A stretch of 64,000 nt of DNA from Eutrigla gurnardus (Eukaryota; Chordata; Actinopteri; Perciformes; Triglidae), in contig OY741266.1 of NCBI GenBank assembly GCA_963514095.1, forward strand, positions 16,539,455 through 16,603,454, written 5' to 3'. A program made the position numbers and the translations under genes. The notes below the pieces were generated by a model. The model saw only the letters and a program-made list of their open reading frames with translations, was not told the origin of the DNA and searched no databases. Positions 42,801 to 55,300 of this stretch are shown here, in pieces. Position 1 is the first letter of the stretch, and each line of letters opens with the position of its first letter.

Positions 42801-44460
42801 TAAATAAGAGGTTTAACATGAAACAGTGACTGTAATGGCCATACCTATGTACAAAATGATTATTAACATAAAATGAGAATAACCAGGCCAGCCCAACTGT
42901 GGGAGCCATCTAAGCCTATCTGCAAGCAACTTCCTTTTATGGTTGTACTCTCTACATCCTGTCCTAGTACATTGTATGGTTTATAACAAGCCACATTTAA
43001 ACATTATCTGTATGGATTGACCTCAGTATTTAAAGCATTGAGGTTTTCTGCTTAAATCTAACAACAGAGCAAACGACACCAGAATAAATGCCAATTAACC
43101 AAGATAATTTCTTATTTAATTTTTTACTATTTGTAACAAATGTATGACCATCATATGAATGTTGAAAAAAAATCAAGCTTAATGGCCCATGCAGGATCTA
43201 TCTGTCATAGTTCGAACAGATATATGCACAAATTGAACCAAACAAAAAAATTGCATAATCTCAGCTGCATATGTTAAATAGATAAATACATAGATTTCTG
43301 CATAACAGTGTAGCCAAAATCAATGGAAGATGTCATTTGAGCAGACAAGTGCTAGGACCAAACCTGCAAGAATTTAATGAGTTCTATTAAATTAATACGA
43401 CTCATTTAGTAGACATAAATATGAGCTTCAACTCATACAGCTTTGGAGAAAAGCTTGCATGTCCATCATCAACATTAACACAACACCACCATTAAGTGCT
43501 ACTACACACTTTGTGGCACTTGCAACCCACATAGAGACTAATGAAGTTTCCATTAAGTATATCTTGGGCCCATCTGACAAAAAGCTAGTGCATTTAGGCC
43601 TAAGCATAACCATCAACTGTACTCCTGCTTTTGTTTGTCCATAACATTGCCTTTTTGAATAAGAAATCCACCACTGTTAGTCTATCAGGGAATATAATAA
43701 TGCAAATGCAAGTGATGTGATACTACATGCATTACAGATTCATATTCAGGAAATATCTCAAACCCAGCGTCTATGTTGTTGCTCGACAGTTTGATACCGC
43801 CTAAGTACAAGGAATTACGATTCAGGAATAACTTGGCCTGTCAGTGAAAACGATTAAGCGTGTAATACTGGGGTGGAAACAGCAACCCAGAGGTGTGGTG
43901 TCAACTATCAGCTAATTTAAAGCTAGCTTTACTCCACAACCGTCCACAGGACGCAGCTAACAGTTAGCTTGATTGCTAACAATACGTGTGCCAATGACAA
44001 ATCCTTGGAAACAGATTATCGACAAAACGGGACCAGGTCGGAAAGTCAAATCGCCTTTCGAGATTAATGAATTTACATAATATGGACACGTAAGGAAAAC
44101 ACATCAGGGTTAGTGTCACTGTTTGATGAGACGACGATACCTTGACGCTGACACTTATAATGTATCTAAACGTTGTGACTGTTAACCTAAACGACAACTA
44201 ACGCTAGCTAACCAGCGTTAATTGCCGTTAGCCAACTCACGTAGGCTGAAAATGTTAACCAGCCTTGAAAGTAACTGGGGAAAATATGTTCATATACATG
44301 TCTAGTCAGAAATATTCAAAACAAGGAACACACAACGGCTAAGCATACTAAAACGACTGACAACAAGGCAGGAAGCAGCTTAGCTAAACGTCAACAGCAA
44401 AGCAAACGTCAGTGATGCCAGACTGGTAACTTGCTAACGTCAGCTAGCGAGCAAGTTAGC
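39900..44460 (-). other. shoc2: shoc2 intron 1 interior
   Basis: Intronic sequence with one MITE-like element (41234-41571) and one acceptor-like polypyrimidine tract followed by a short open stretch (about 40050-40146), but no convincing exon. The rest is AT-rich. Confidence 0.5.
41234..41571. mobile_element. Small hAT-like MITE
   Basis: The left end reads AGGGTTATACGGTATA. The reverse complement of the right end reads AGGGTTGTAATGGTGTA, giving imperfect inverted termini about 340 bp apart. An AAT-rich middle and several CACGGTAT or CACTGTGATA motifs lie between. No clean 8-bp duplication remains. Confidence 0.5.
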
Positions 44461-44468
44461 TCACTTAC

Positions 44469-45160
44469 CAGCTAACAGTAGTTCAGCGAGCAATGTAACG
44501 ATTCAAAAGAGGAAGAATAGCGGCCAATATGCAATAACAGAACAAAATGTCCGTTGCTACGCGTAGTATTCGGCACAAATAGTGTCGAGACTTTGCTTGA
44601 CACATTAAATCACATCCAGCGGTTAGCTTTGAGCAGAGCTAAGTGTGTGTAGGCCCGAGCAGCGCCGCTGTCGGACGCGGACCGACCCATCTAGCCGTGA
44701 GTTCGACCGAGAGGGGAAATCTCTGCTGCAGCCAGCTGAGCGCAATCCGGGAAGCAGACACCCAAAGAGAACAGCCGCTGGATGCGGTTGATATCCCGGC
44801 CGAGCGGCCACTTTCGGCACACACAACGGCGGATGCTAATTGTAACGCATCATACAAGCCCCGTTCCTGTGTTCAATATTTGCCGACGAAAAAAAGAAAA
44901 CACTCTGAAAAACAGCGGCCATTCCGAAGCTGAACAAAAGAGTGCGTTCGTACTCACCATCGCAAAATGACACTTCAGCGTTACACACGCCGTAACAATA
45001 GAAAGATGAGTGCGTTAACTCTGAAGCGGTGCGTGACAGCGCTGTGGGGGTAAAACGTCCACTGTTAATGCGATAATAATAAAACTGTTTTACCTTCAGA
45101 GGTGTGACTCCGCCATCCTTGGTGCTTCCTCCTCTTTTCCTACACTACTGCTCCGCTCCC
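44469..45160 (-). promoter_or_regulatory. shoc2: shoc2 promoter and non-coding first exon(s)
   Basis: This CpG-rich block precedes the long intron. Minus-strand donors are visible at three places: CTGAAG|GTAAAA (exon end 45094), GCGATG|GTGAGTA (44958) and AGCTG|GTAAGTGA (44469). The outermost exon contains AAGGATGGCGGAG (plus 45108-45120), a near match to the YY1 element found just downstream of many TATA-less starts. Transcription probably begins near 45120-45170. The several donors suggest alternative 5' UTR exons. The coding sequence is not affected. Confidence 0.55.
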
Positions 45161-45308
45161 CTCCCTCCCCGGCCACCAAACTGCGTCATTCGCACGCCTA
45201 ACCAATGTTATCACGAGACTTTGAATTACAATAAAATATTCCTGGATAAACCACTCTGGCTTCATTTACGCATTTATCTTACACAAATAAATTACTTGTT
45301 GTGTATGA

Positions 45309-45374
<66 letters not shown>
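45309..45374. repeat. (AAT)n microsatellite
   Basis: A perfect run of about 21 AAT units, between the shoc2 and bbip1 promoters. Confidence 0.97.
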
Positions 45375-45379
45375 CCACA

Positions 45380-46290
45380 TAGTGGTAACATTCAAATGTT
45401 ATTTAATGACAGTCAGGACTGATACAGAATGCTCTGCTTGGAATAAGTGTTTCTGTTTGCTATGACATTTCCCCAAGATATTTCAAACCTTTATACAAAT
45501 TATTCTATTCTACCCATCCATCAATTAAACATCTAGAATGTAAGACTATACAAAACATTTTCATTTGAAAAGTGGAAATAACTGGATTAAACAAATGTGT
45601 TCTGTTTCAATGAAAAGTTCATTCTCTGTGTATGTTCTGTGTTTTCCCCATTACTTGAATACATTTAATATTTCATCATAAGTGGCTTCTGATCGCAAAC
45701 TCATAAGCGTACTTTTGTAGTTTTAAAATGAGCAAAGAGAAAATGAACACCAGAAGGCTGTTTTAACATCCATTTACCTCCTTTGGTAAATAGATGTAAA
45801 AACAGCCTTCCGTCTTTAAATAAAAGTGCATTAGTATTGGCAGCAAGTAGGCCTACATATACAGAGCTGTCCTTTTTCTAGAAGTTTATATTTTTAATGT
45901 ATTATCATTGGATTGCTATTGTTGATGCATTAACATATTAGTTGCATTTTCATGTTGCCGCTGGAGCAAATTAAAATAACTATTTACAGTGTTTATGACG
46001 TGATGATATGTTTTCAATATATAAAAATTATATTCTGTCATGTAATTCTTAAATGTAGCTGCAAAATAGACAAAATGGAGTAAGCATTACAATATTTCCC
46101 TCTGAAATGCAGTGGAATAGAAGAATAAAGCAGCATAAAATGAAAGTAAAGTCCATACATTGTATACATCGAACTACATTCGCGTCAAAAACCTATTACT
46201 ACAACAACAAACAACACTATGGTCGTGATATTGAGTTGTGTTGTTCCGAGAGCAGCCTGTAGATGCTAGTAACGCACTGTGGCAAAGAAA
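45380..46290. other. Intergenic between divergent shoc2 and bbip1
   Basis: AT-rich, with one hairpin (listed separately) and nothing else recognised. Confidence 0.5.
45753..45810. repeat. Short hairpin, 26-bp arms
   Basis: GAAGGCTGTTTTAACATCC... (45753-45778) pairs with 45785-45810 with only two mismatches in 26 positions, leaving a 6-base loop. The size is at the low end for a microRNA precursor. It could equally be a very short MITE remnant. The flanks do not extend the stem. Confidence 0.7.
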
Positions 46291-46299
46291 TAAGCGAAG

Positions 46300-46368
46300 A
46301 AGAAGGTCACGTGATCATCCCGGAAGCGTTGGCTTGACAACCGTTCAAATCGCCTCCTCTTACCAAAG
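46300..46368 (+). promoter_or_regulatory. bbip1: bbip1 promoter and non-coding exon 1
   Basis: GTCACGTGATC (46306-46316, an E-box) is followed by CCGGAAG (ETS-type, 46320-46326) and by GTTGGCTTGACAAC (46328-46341), which resembles an RFX X-box. The probable exon 1 ends at 46368 with the donor ACCAAAG|GTGGGA. The next acceptor is at 47135/47136. The exact start of transcription is inferred. Confidence 0.5.
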
Positions 46369-47154
46369 GTGGGATTTTGCTCTCTAATCTCTCTCTGGTA
46401 TTATGGACAATTACTTATTTATATATATATATTTAACGTGTTCGCAAACTAAAAAGGAAAGCTATTGCAGCGTATTGTCAATTGACTCTATTTGACCTAT
46501 AGTTTGATAAAAGAAAGCTGCCGTTACATTAGCTAGGCCTGTGCTGCGTCGTTACGTGCTAAACATGGCTAGCGTTATAGTGAGCTAACAGATAGCTATT
46601 ATGTTATAAACTAATGGGTCCGGTTTTTACCCCCGATCTAAATCAGCCCCACGACCCAGCCAGTAACCTTGTCACTAGCTAAGTTATCGTAACGCTATTG
46701 CTACATCAAAAACACGGAAAATGTGGAAATGTGGGTCGAATGGAATTGAAACATGAATATTCAACATATTAGAACAGCTAAGGTTGACAGCACAGGGCAC
46801 CACTAATGTTTTCTCCCTTAAGGATCGTCTGGTGTTACACGTGTCTGAGTTCTACATTGTTGTATTGTTTACTGATATCTAACTAACTGATTGTCACCTG
46901 GCGGGTTATATCAGAATATCGCAATTTACTACTTTCTTGTAATTGATTCGGACCACTATTCGTTAAGAAAACCCAAGAAATGCCCAGCAACATTAGCTAT
47001 CTTGACGACCCCACATTAAAAAAAAAAATCTTTGGCTTCATCTTCTTGGACAGAGCTGCTTGCATACACAGATATGAATACAGTTTTTCAGATAACATAT
47101 GTTAAATAATTGAACACGTTTACTGTACCTTTCAGCGAGCACTCAGAAGACACA

Positions 47155-47985
47155 ATGCCAGAAGTCAAGTCAATATTCAGAGAAGTTCTGCCTAAACAAG
47201 GTCTGTATCACAACAGCTGGCTATTTGGACAGCAGTAGTTGCAAACAATAGGTTGTTTGTGGAGCTCAATACAACATGTGAACTGTTTAGAAATGTGCAA
47301 AAGCTTGCAAAATTAGTCAGTGGGTGCTCTGTGTGCTATGTCCTCGCTCTTCACAGTCTCTTTATAGCTCAAATAATTGGCATTGTTACTGTATAATTAT
47401 ACTATATATTATATGTAATGCATCTAATGGATAGATTGCTGTTTGATGCAGTTGATTTGTAAAAACAGACCATCAGAATACATTGGCAAGACATTGTGTA
47501 ATGAGTCACAACTGAGAGCCCACAGTTGCAATAATCCTACAGATGTAACATCGGGCCCCTCTTTAAAATACAAGCTACAAGAATGACACAATTTAACTGC
47601 AGAACTGTTTGGCAGCGATGCTCTCCCAGTTGCAGTACTTTATTTAAAAGTATGTCAGTAGGTAGAACACTTCTCAATGCTAATGTCCGTGAGGCTTCTG
47701 TGAAAAATAGCAAAAAGCAAGCCAAGGTCATTATCTTTGCATTTTAGCCAAGATTAGTTGATGCAATTTAACGATATATGTTGGAGTTTAGTGGAGTTAT
47801 TAATCTATTTATTTTTTGCAACATCCACAGGGCAACTCTCCATGGAAGATGTCCCTACCATGGTTCTGTGTAAGCCGAAGCTGCTCCCACTCAAATCAGT
47901 CACCCTAGAGAAACTGGAGAAGATGCAGACGGAGGCTCAAGAGGCTGTAAGGCAGCAGGAACTGGCAATGAAGGAGTTGCAGTAG
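47155..47985 (+). CDS. bbip1: BBSome-interacting protein 1 (BBIP1/BBIP10)
   Basis: BBIP1 is the smallest BBSome subunit. It is needed for BBSome assembly, for ciliary membrane-protein trafficking and, in human cells, for tubulin acetylation. Two coding exons, 47155-47200 and 47831-47985, join in frame through the donor AACAAG|GTCTG and the acceptor CCACAG|GGC. They give 66 residues beginning MPEVKSIFREVLPKQG and containing the diagnostic MVLCKPKLLPLKS core and a C-terminal coiled helix (LEKLEKMQTEAQEAVRQQE). The 5' UTR acceptor TTTCAG lies at 47131-47135, 19 bases before the ATG. The protein is slightly shorter at the C-terminus than the human form as I recall it. It sits head-to-head with shoc2 and tail-to-tail with pdcd4. 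Confidence 0.95.
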
Positions 47986-48529
47986 ACGCCTAATGGAGTA
48001 TTCATAACTGCAGGAATGGTCAAAATGGCAGAACATTCCTTTGGATAGATGGCACAGATCCAGAGTTTCCACTCACTGGTAGAATAAGTATTTGCATGGG
48101 CAGTCAAAGTGCAACGTGAAGTGACTGATGTATGGCTATGTAACAGATAAGCCAGGGAGGGAGTAGATCCAGACCTCGATCATTAAACTGTTTGAACGTT
48201 TTAGTCGTTGGTTAGGATTTCATCTATTGCTTGCCAGTTATTCCAGTGTTGTTGGCCACCAAGACCTGTACACGTCTTCAGACTAATTCTATAATTGCAT
48301 CTCTAATTTGGCATTAATGCATTCTAGGAAATGACAGTTAACGGCTTCCTTATTGAGTGAATATTGGGCATAGCATATCATGTTTCAGATCAAGGAGTTG
48401 TAAAATGTAGCTGGTATTGTGTGGTCATAGTATGACATTCAAAATTTCATCATTTAATAGGGATTTAATGAACAGACAAGGAGCAATACGTGGTACTTTT
48501 CACAAACACCAGTATTCCCCAGATATAAA

Positions 48530-48535
48530 AATAAA
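48530..48535 (+). terminator. bbip1: Candidate bbip1 polyadenylation signal
   Basis: AATAAA about 545 bases after the bbip1 stop, the first strong signal on this strand. Confidence 0.5.
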
Positions 48536-48734
48536 CACTCTAAACACCATTTTGTGAAGTTAGCCAACTGGCATTTTGTTTTTGCACTGTACTCCTGTCT
48601 TGATACCTTCAATAATGACATCTTTGCATCTTTGTGTAATTTTAAAAGGGCAAAAAAAAAAAACACCAGCACAGCATAGAAACAGCAGCAAGTTAGGGAG
48701 CCTGTATTGCAATTAACCAACATGCTCCCCTTTC

Positions 48735-48740
48735 TTTATT
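48735..48740 (-). terminator. pdcd4: Candidate pdcd4 polyadenylation signal
   Basis: Minus-strand AATAAA about 395 bases after the pdcd4 stop. With the bbip1 signal it would leave the two convergent transcripts only about 150 bases apart. Confidence 0.5.
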
Positions 48741-49133
48741 TTTTTAATACCCCTTTATAAAGCTTTTGACACAAGCCAGTCATCTCTGTATAAACACTGG
48801 TTTCTACAAAACACAGAGGGAGTGGCAGTGAAATCAAGAAAATACTGTACAAAACAACATGGAATGACTGACACTGCGAGGCGTGGCACTTTAAGGGTTA
48901 GCTTATGTTAATGTTCATATTGAAATAACTTGAAGAAAGTGATCCACTTCAGTTTCAATCAAAAGTGCAGTTGTTTTCTTTGTTGTTTTTCACCCGACCT
49001 CAATTTCAGAAATGTACATTATTTTGACTGTTAGAAGGGGAGAATGAACCCAACTATTTTGAAAAATATGCAAGTAAAAAAAGTAGCTCTATCCTCTTCT
49101 TTACAGGAAATCTGGCAGATAAAAAAGGTCTCC

Positions 49134-52100
49134 TCAGTAGCTTTCAACTTTGACAACACCACCATCTCCCTCGCTGACAAACCTCTTCCGGCCTCTGACA
49201 GGAGACAGAACACATTAACACACATTAATAACAAAAAAAAGTCTGGGAAACTTTGACGAAGAATGTGAGGCATGCGTCTGCGAAACCTAGTAGAATGCAC
49301 TTACCGACAGGGACAAAGATCTCTTAACTTTTCATCAATTATTCCCAAACTGAAGCTCTTATCAACGAACTGCTCCAGAATGAAGTATGCACGAGGGACA
49401 TCAATGTTGATTTCAGCAATGTCCATATAAACTCTCTCATAGCCCTATGAAAGGGAAAACAATACACCGTCTATAATAGAGCATCTTCTAATAGCAAACA
49501 AATGAGCTGGTGCTTGGTGAACTGACTATGTGCAGTGCATAATTCAAACACCAGGCGGCGCCTTACCCTTATCATTTGGTCTACAGTGATGACCGAGGAT
49601 GCAGAGAGTGACTTGAGTAGCTGCAAAACCATTTTCAGTGTTTTCTCTCCTTTGGACTCCAACACCATCACTATTGCCTGAGGGAAATGGAAATATTATT
49701 CGTTTATTAGTAATCAAAAACCTACAGTCGTACAAAACAGTTATTTTATCTACATATTTTAGTTGAGATCCAGAGTTGTTTACACTCCTTAATGGGGATT
49801 AAAGATGAAAAAAAGACAAAACACACAAACAAAGATGTCTCAAATGACGACCGAGTGTCATCTGCACACACAACTCTGTGCAGGTAAAGAATGAACATGG
49901 TCTTTCTATCTCAGTTAGGAGGTTTCTCTCATGTACAGTTTCTGACACACTTCATACTTGATGCTTTAAGGAAACTTATCCAAAGCATTTACCTCATAGA
50001 CAAACTCATGGTGGAAATGGGGAACCTCCAGATCTCTCAGGCACCTCTCAGCCTCCTTGCCGTCTCCAGATAGGATGTATTCCTTCAGCAGCAGGTTCAT
50101 CTGACAGGACAGAGAACAAGAAATTATCAATATTATTTTATTTCTTACTGCGACAAAAAGTTGTAAAAAAGGGGCACCAATCAGTCGTTACTGTAGGACA
50201 TTCTTCTTGAAGTTGTGTTAAGGTTCTCTCTATAAATCATGGTCTCACACACATATCCATCTCAAAAACTGTGAGGCAGACGGGTACATTAATGCTGTTG
50301 GAACATGTTAAAAGGTCTAGTATGTAGAATGTGGCTGCTGCATCTAGCGTGACATTGCAACCAACCGACTTCTCCCATGTGTCAATTATGTAGGACGAGT
50401 CGCCGATGCAATAACGTGGATGGCCCCCTCTAGAGCCAATATTGGTTTGTCTGTCGGTGGAAACTTGCTGGCCTGCATGAATTTGACTATGAATGAAAGA
50501 AAGCATACTTATTCACTGTATTCCATACCTGAAAATAGATCCTCCTGAATGCTACAGAAAAAGACCTAAAACCTTTCCCCCCCAGGGGTCCTACACTAAA
50601 GTTAGAGCAGTGTGCCCAGTGATTATGAGAATTTTTTTAAACGAATGAAGAACATGTTGCAAACATTTTCACCTGTATGCTATTTAATTTCCCAGCTATC
50701 AAATTAGGCAAGATTTACGATTAGCCCGATAATGGAAATTCACCACAATCATAAAACTTATGACATAAAAATAATAATTACATTGAATGTTGGTTAGAAA
50801 AAGTGAAATTAATAAAAAGAAGACATTAAGTTTACTACCAGTGTCTTCTCAAGTCTGCTTTATGTAATATACCTCTTTGATGAGCTGTGTGACAGGTCTC
50901 TGCCCCCCGCCACTCCCCCACTGGCTGTCTATGCGTAGGCCGCCCATACTCATCTTCAGCAGCACAGTCGCCCTGTCTAGGGACGCTCTGAAAGAAAAAA
51001 AAGGGGTTGTGTTACAGCCGTTTTGTGGGTGCTGTGGCTTTGATGAAGAAACAGAAACCTTTGCTTATCACATTGTTGTACTGAAAAACACTTTAATTCA
51101 CTTTTACTCATTTACATGCATGAAAACACACCTCAAAGAAAGACTCAGATTCTCCTGTACTTCATACCTTCCTTCCTGAATGACCAATTTTTATACTATA
51201 TTCAATGATATGTTGTATGTAAATATAATTTATTTTATAGCATATATGATATTGTTGTCAAAATACCCTCTTATCTTTAGGGATTGACTATAACCCCACT
51301 CACAAACACTTAAAGCCCCGATACAATCTCTGAGGCCATGATAATAAGACAGGAAACTGAAATCTCGGCCAACAATAACATACCTTGTGTATTGACAGTC
51401 AACCCTGCCTTTGTAGCCCTCGATGTAGCTCTTGGACAATATTTGGTCGCTCACAGCACGTGCAATGAATTGGCCCACCAGCTGGAAAATATACGTGAAA
51501 AAAAAAAATGTAAACAAACCCAAACAATTTGCATGGCACCATGTTGAAGATGGCAGATGGATAGAAACTTGTTTCTTTGACCTGCTATTCTGTCTACTCG
51601 TCATAAAGCAGCCCCTCTGTTTAATATAAGGAAGTCAGAAGGTTACAGATGTAGACTGTAGCCAAAAAAACGCTCTCATGAACGCCTGACATTAAAATAC
51701 ATTTAACCCACTCCTTCAAAAAAGTACAAATATTTAAAGTGAAACAAACAATTCTGTTACATATTAGGTTGTGAAGAACTAGTTCCCCAAAAAAAACCAC
51801 TGACATGACAGATGACTGACAGTGGCCTCAGGGTCACGTGTCTATGTTTGTTTACAGTAGTGTGAGCACATGATTTAGGGAAACCAAAGAGCTGGCTTTG
51901 CTCTTCTGGCCTCCACTAAGCCTGCGCTCATCACCGATCATTGTTCCTGTACAGACAAGGGGCAGCTCCGTCTCATTCGACCCATGGCCACGCCTGGACT
52001 AGCAGGCACATGAGGAGAAAGAGAGGAGTGAAAGGGATAAAGGGAAGGAGACAGGGGCAGGGCAGAGTCATAATATTGCTTTAAACCCACAGAGATCTGT

Positions 52101-52278
52101 GAGTGAGAGTGGGACAGAAATGGCTAGTGAGCCCCAATGTGACAGGAGGGGGGTGGACGGAGGACGACCAATAACCCTTTGAGCTTCCTTTGCTGAGTTT
52201 GCATTTTGCGAGCACAGACAGACAATGGAGAGATCTGATGTCTGCGCAGGCTGAAAAGGAAAGAACACACACACGCAT

Positions 52279-52317
<39 letters not shown>

Positions 52318-55300
52318 CTGCCCTCTGCTTCACCACAGACTGTAGAAAACACACCACCAGCACAACGAGTCTGACAAATCTTGTCTGTCTATTGCAATGG
52401 GACTGACATACGTGAGCCAGTTCTGAATTTGTTTAAATGTCCTGGTAACGTGGTAACATAAACATATTTAATAGAATGATCCTAAAATACAAATGATGAA
52501 AAAACATGATGTGCATTTACTGTAGCTTGAGGGGCTTGCTTCATTGTTGGAAATGTGTCAACCAGAACAACTAACCCATATGATCTAACAATTCTTTCAG
52601 CGTTAATGTTTGGGTTTCTAAATGTATATCCATCCTGTTTTCACAGCAGTTTAAGGTATTTAAAAAAAAAGCGCACATTCAAGAAATAGCTACAGGTGTC
52701 CACACACTTATCTCCAGACCCTCAGGAGGCTCACCTGCGGGGCTCCGGGTGTGTCCAGGACCAGATCAGGCAGCTCCAGGAGCAGCTTGTCGAAGGAGTT
52801 TTCCATGTCACTGCAGGACAGCACGGGCCCACACAGGTCAGCCAGCAGCCTGGAGGTGAGCTCCCGGTGGCTGGCTTTGGCCTCCAGGGCCAGTGACACA
52901 GCCAGCGAGGGCACCTCGCTCCGCATGGGTCCCAGGTTCAGTTCTGCAAGCAGCTCCTGGATGTGGGGACAGGCGTTTACTTAGCCTGGGCTTCATAGTT
53001 GTGTTCATCTTTCATTTCTTGTTATTTTTAGAGGACTTTAATGTATATTTGTACTTCGGTTACAAATGAGATCACATTTAGTGATGAGGTTGTTTGCTGC
53101 ACACTTACCGCTACTTCATTTGTGTCTCCATGCTCAAAATACTCTTGCACTATGGGGGTGACTGTCTTCTCAAAGTCCCTCTCATCCAGCGGAGGAACCA
53201 CAGTCTCATACACACAGTTTTCCTGTCAAAACATAATTACATTCAAGGTCTGTGAGATTAAATAAGGATGAACTGCCATACATGCTGGTAATTTTATCAA
53301 GCATTAAAATGTATAGTTTTCAGTATTTATTACAGATTAATGCCACATTTTTTATTTTATCCACCATAAAGCCAAATAAGAAAAATCTACAGAATGATGC
53401 AAGTTAGTACTTTTTTTTATTGCAGGGTTGTTCATCAGATTGCATTAGATTATCTATGATCATGCTGTTATGCTAAACACTACATGTATAATGGAAAGGT
53501 GTACAATATCAACAGCACAGTCAGTACCTGAGCTTCATCATAGTTGGGGTCTTTCTGATCTACCAGCTCCGCTTCATAAACTTCACCAGATCGGCCCCAC
53601 ACACCTTTTCCTCCAGCCCCACCTGCAGACAAAGGTCATTGACAACGTTAGACTTGACACCTCACAACATCACCATCGCTCACTTTAAGGCAATATGGTA
53701 AAAAGAAGAAAAGTCAATGAGCCGTGTCATTTTCAGAAGATTTTGGTGGCACACTAATCTGGGTTACCTGAAACACGAGTTGTTTTGTGTCGTTATTCCC
53801 AATTCCGTGTTACCATAGAAAGAAAGTTAAGTTACAGTTTATAGTTTTCAAACCAGACACAATAAGGTCTGATGTTGAGGGTAACAGAGCATGAAGTCAA
53901 ATCTCAAAATATTGAGACACAGAAACAGAAATGCTGATATATAGACTCTTTCAACCAATTTGTATTGCTAGGCAACAGCTTGGGTGTTTACTTCCTGTCA
54001 GCTGATGTCACACACACACGTACACTGCAACAGGAAATAAAGTGTGATACATTTGGAATTTTTTTTCTTTACAGTGAAATGGTCTATAGCAGTGAAACAT
54101 TCAATATCCAGGGTTTTTGACAGAATATATCTGAATAAAGATGACTTCATATAAAAATAGGTAGAAATTACATTTCAGCCTATTTAATACTCAAATTCAA
54201 ATGATCAAATTGTGCTTTGACAGAATTATTTTCACCAGATATGACTGGTTGGCAAGCATGGTATGGATTTTATCATTTATCAGAATAAGATGCACCCTTA
54301 TGGGAGACATAAAGATTGTTTTACAAATGCGTGCAGTATTTTCATTATAGGCCTCGTCTTAATTGCTGATCTCTCTGATTCGTTTACAATAACAGGAAAT
54401 AACAGTCATGAAAAAAGGATCCCTTTTGACAAACCATCAGCCAGTAGGCCTTTAATGTACAGTGTGTTTGAAAGCAGATCTTTGTACCGCCCCAAAAAAC
54501 CCACAAAAACAATTCTGTCTGTCAGACTTCCTGATCTCACACAGCATATCTCTATACTATTAGTTAATAAACCATAATAACACTAGAGCTTGACTTCTCA
54601 AAGGCTGGCAGTGGTTAAAAAAGTAACACTACAGTTGTTATAATAATATTGCTAATTTCACATGGACCATTATCTGTGTGTAATCTGTACCATGCTACAT
54701 GTTTCTAACCCCAGGACAGATCATGTGATATAATCCCTCCATCTGGGGAGGTGACGCCTTTGTGTGTGTTACACAAACACAATCTGCTGGGTCTGAGGTC
54801 AGCACTAACAGATTGGAGACAGTTTAAGAAGCCTGATACCAAGCAGCTTGTGTGACATGCTTTAAAACCTCCATTAGTCCCAACCAGTATGTCGTATATG
54901 ACATGCCGCTTCATTTAGCACAACCCACATTGGTTCTACTTCTGCTTCGGCATTTAAAAATAGCAGACGCTAGTTTACTCCCACCAGAGATTGTGCAAAT
55001 TGACTGCATTTGTCTTTCAAATTGTTGTACACAAACTTTTAATGCAAAAAAAAAAAAAATTCTAATGGAAAGCTCAAATAACAAAGATCCACTGGCATGA
55101 CAGTTCTGTTACACAGCCAGGAAAATGGACGGACGTGATGCCAAGAAAAACTCAACTTGCTCCAGCTCAACTGCCCATGGGAGGAAAGTGACTGAACTGT
55201 ACTGCCGTCTAACTGGACATATAAGTAGCCTCTGCATGCTTACATGACTGAATGAGCACATACAGTAAGAGACGGACTATCGGAACATGTTGACACTTGC

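Noticed and set aside
54263..54577. 104-residue frame in a pdcd4 intron
   Set aside because: No domain or transposon signature. Intronic chance frame.
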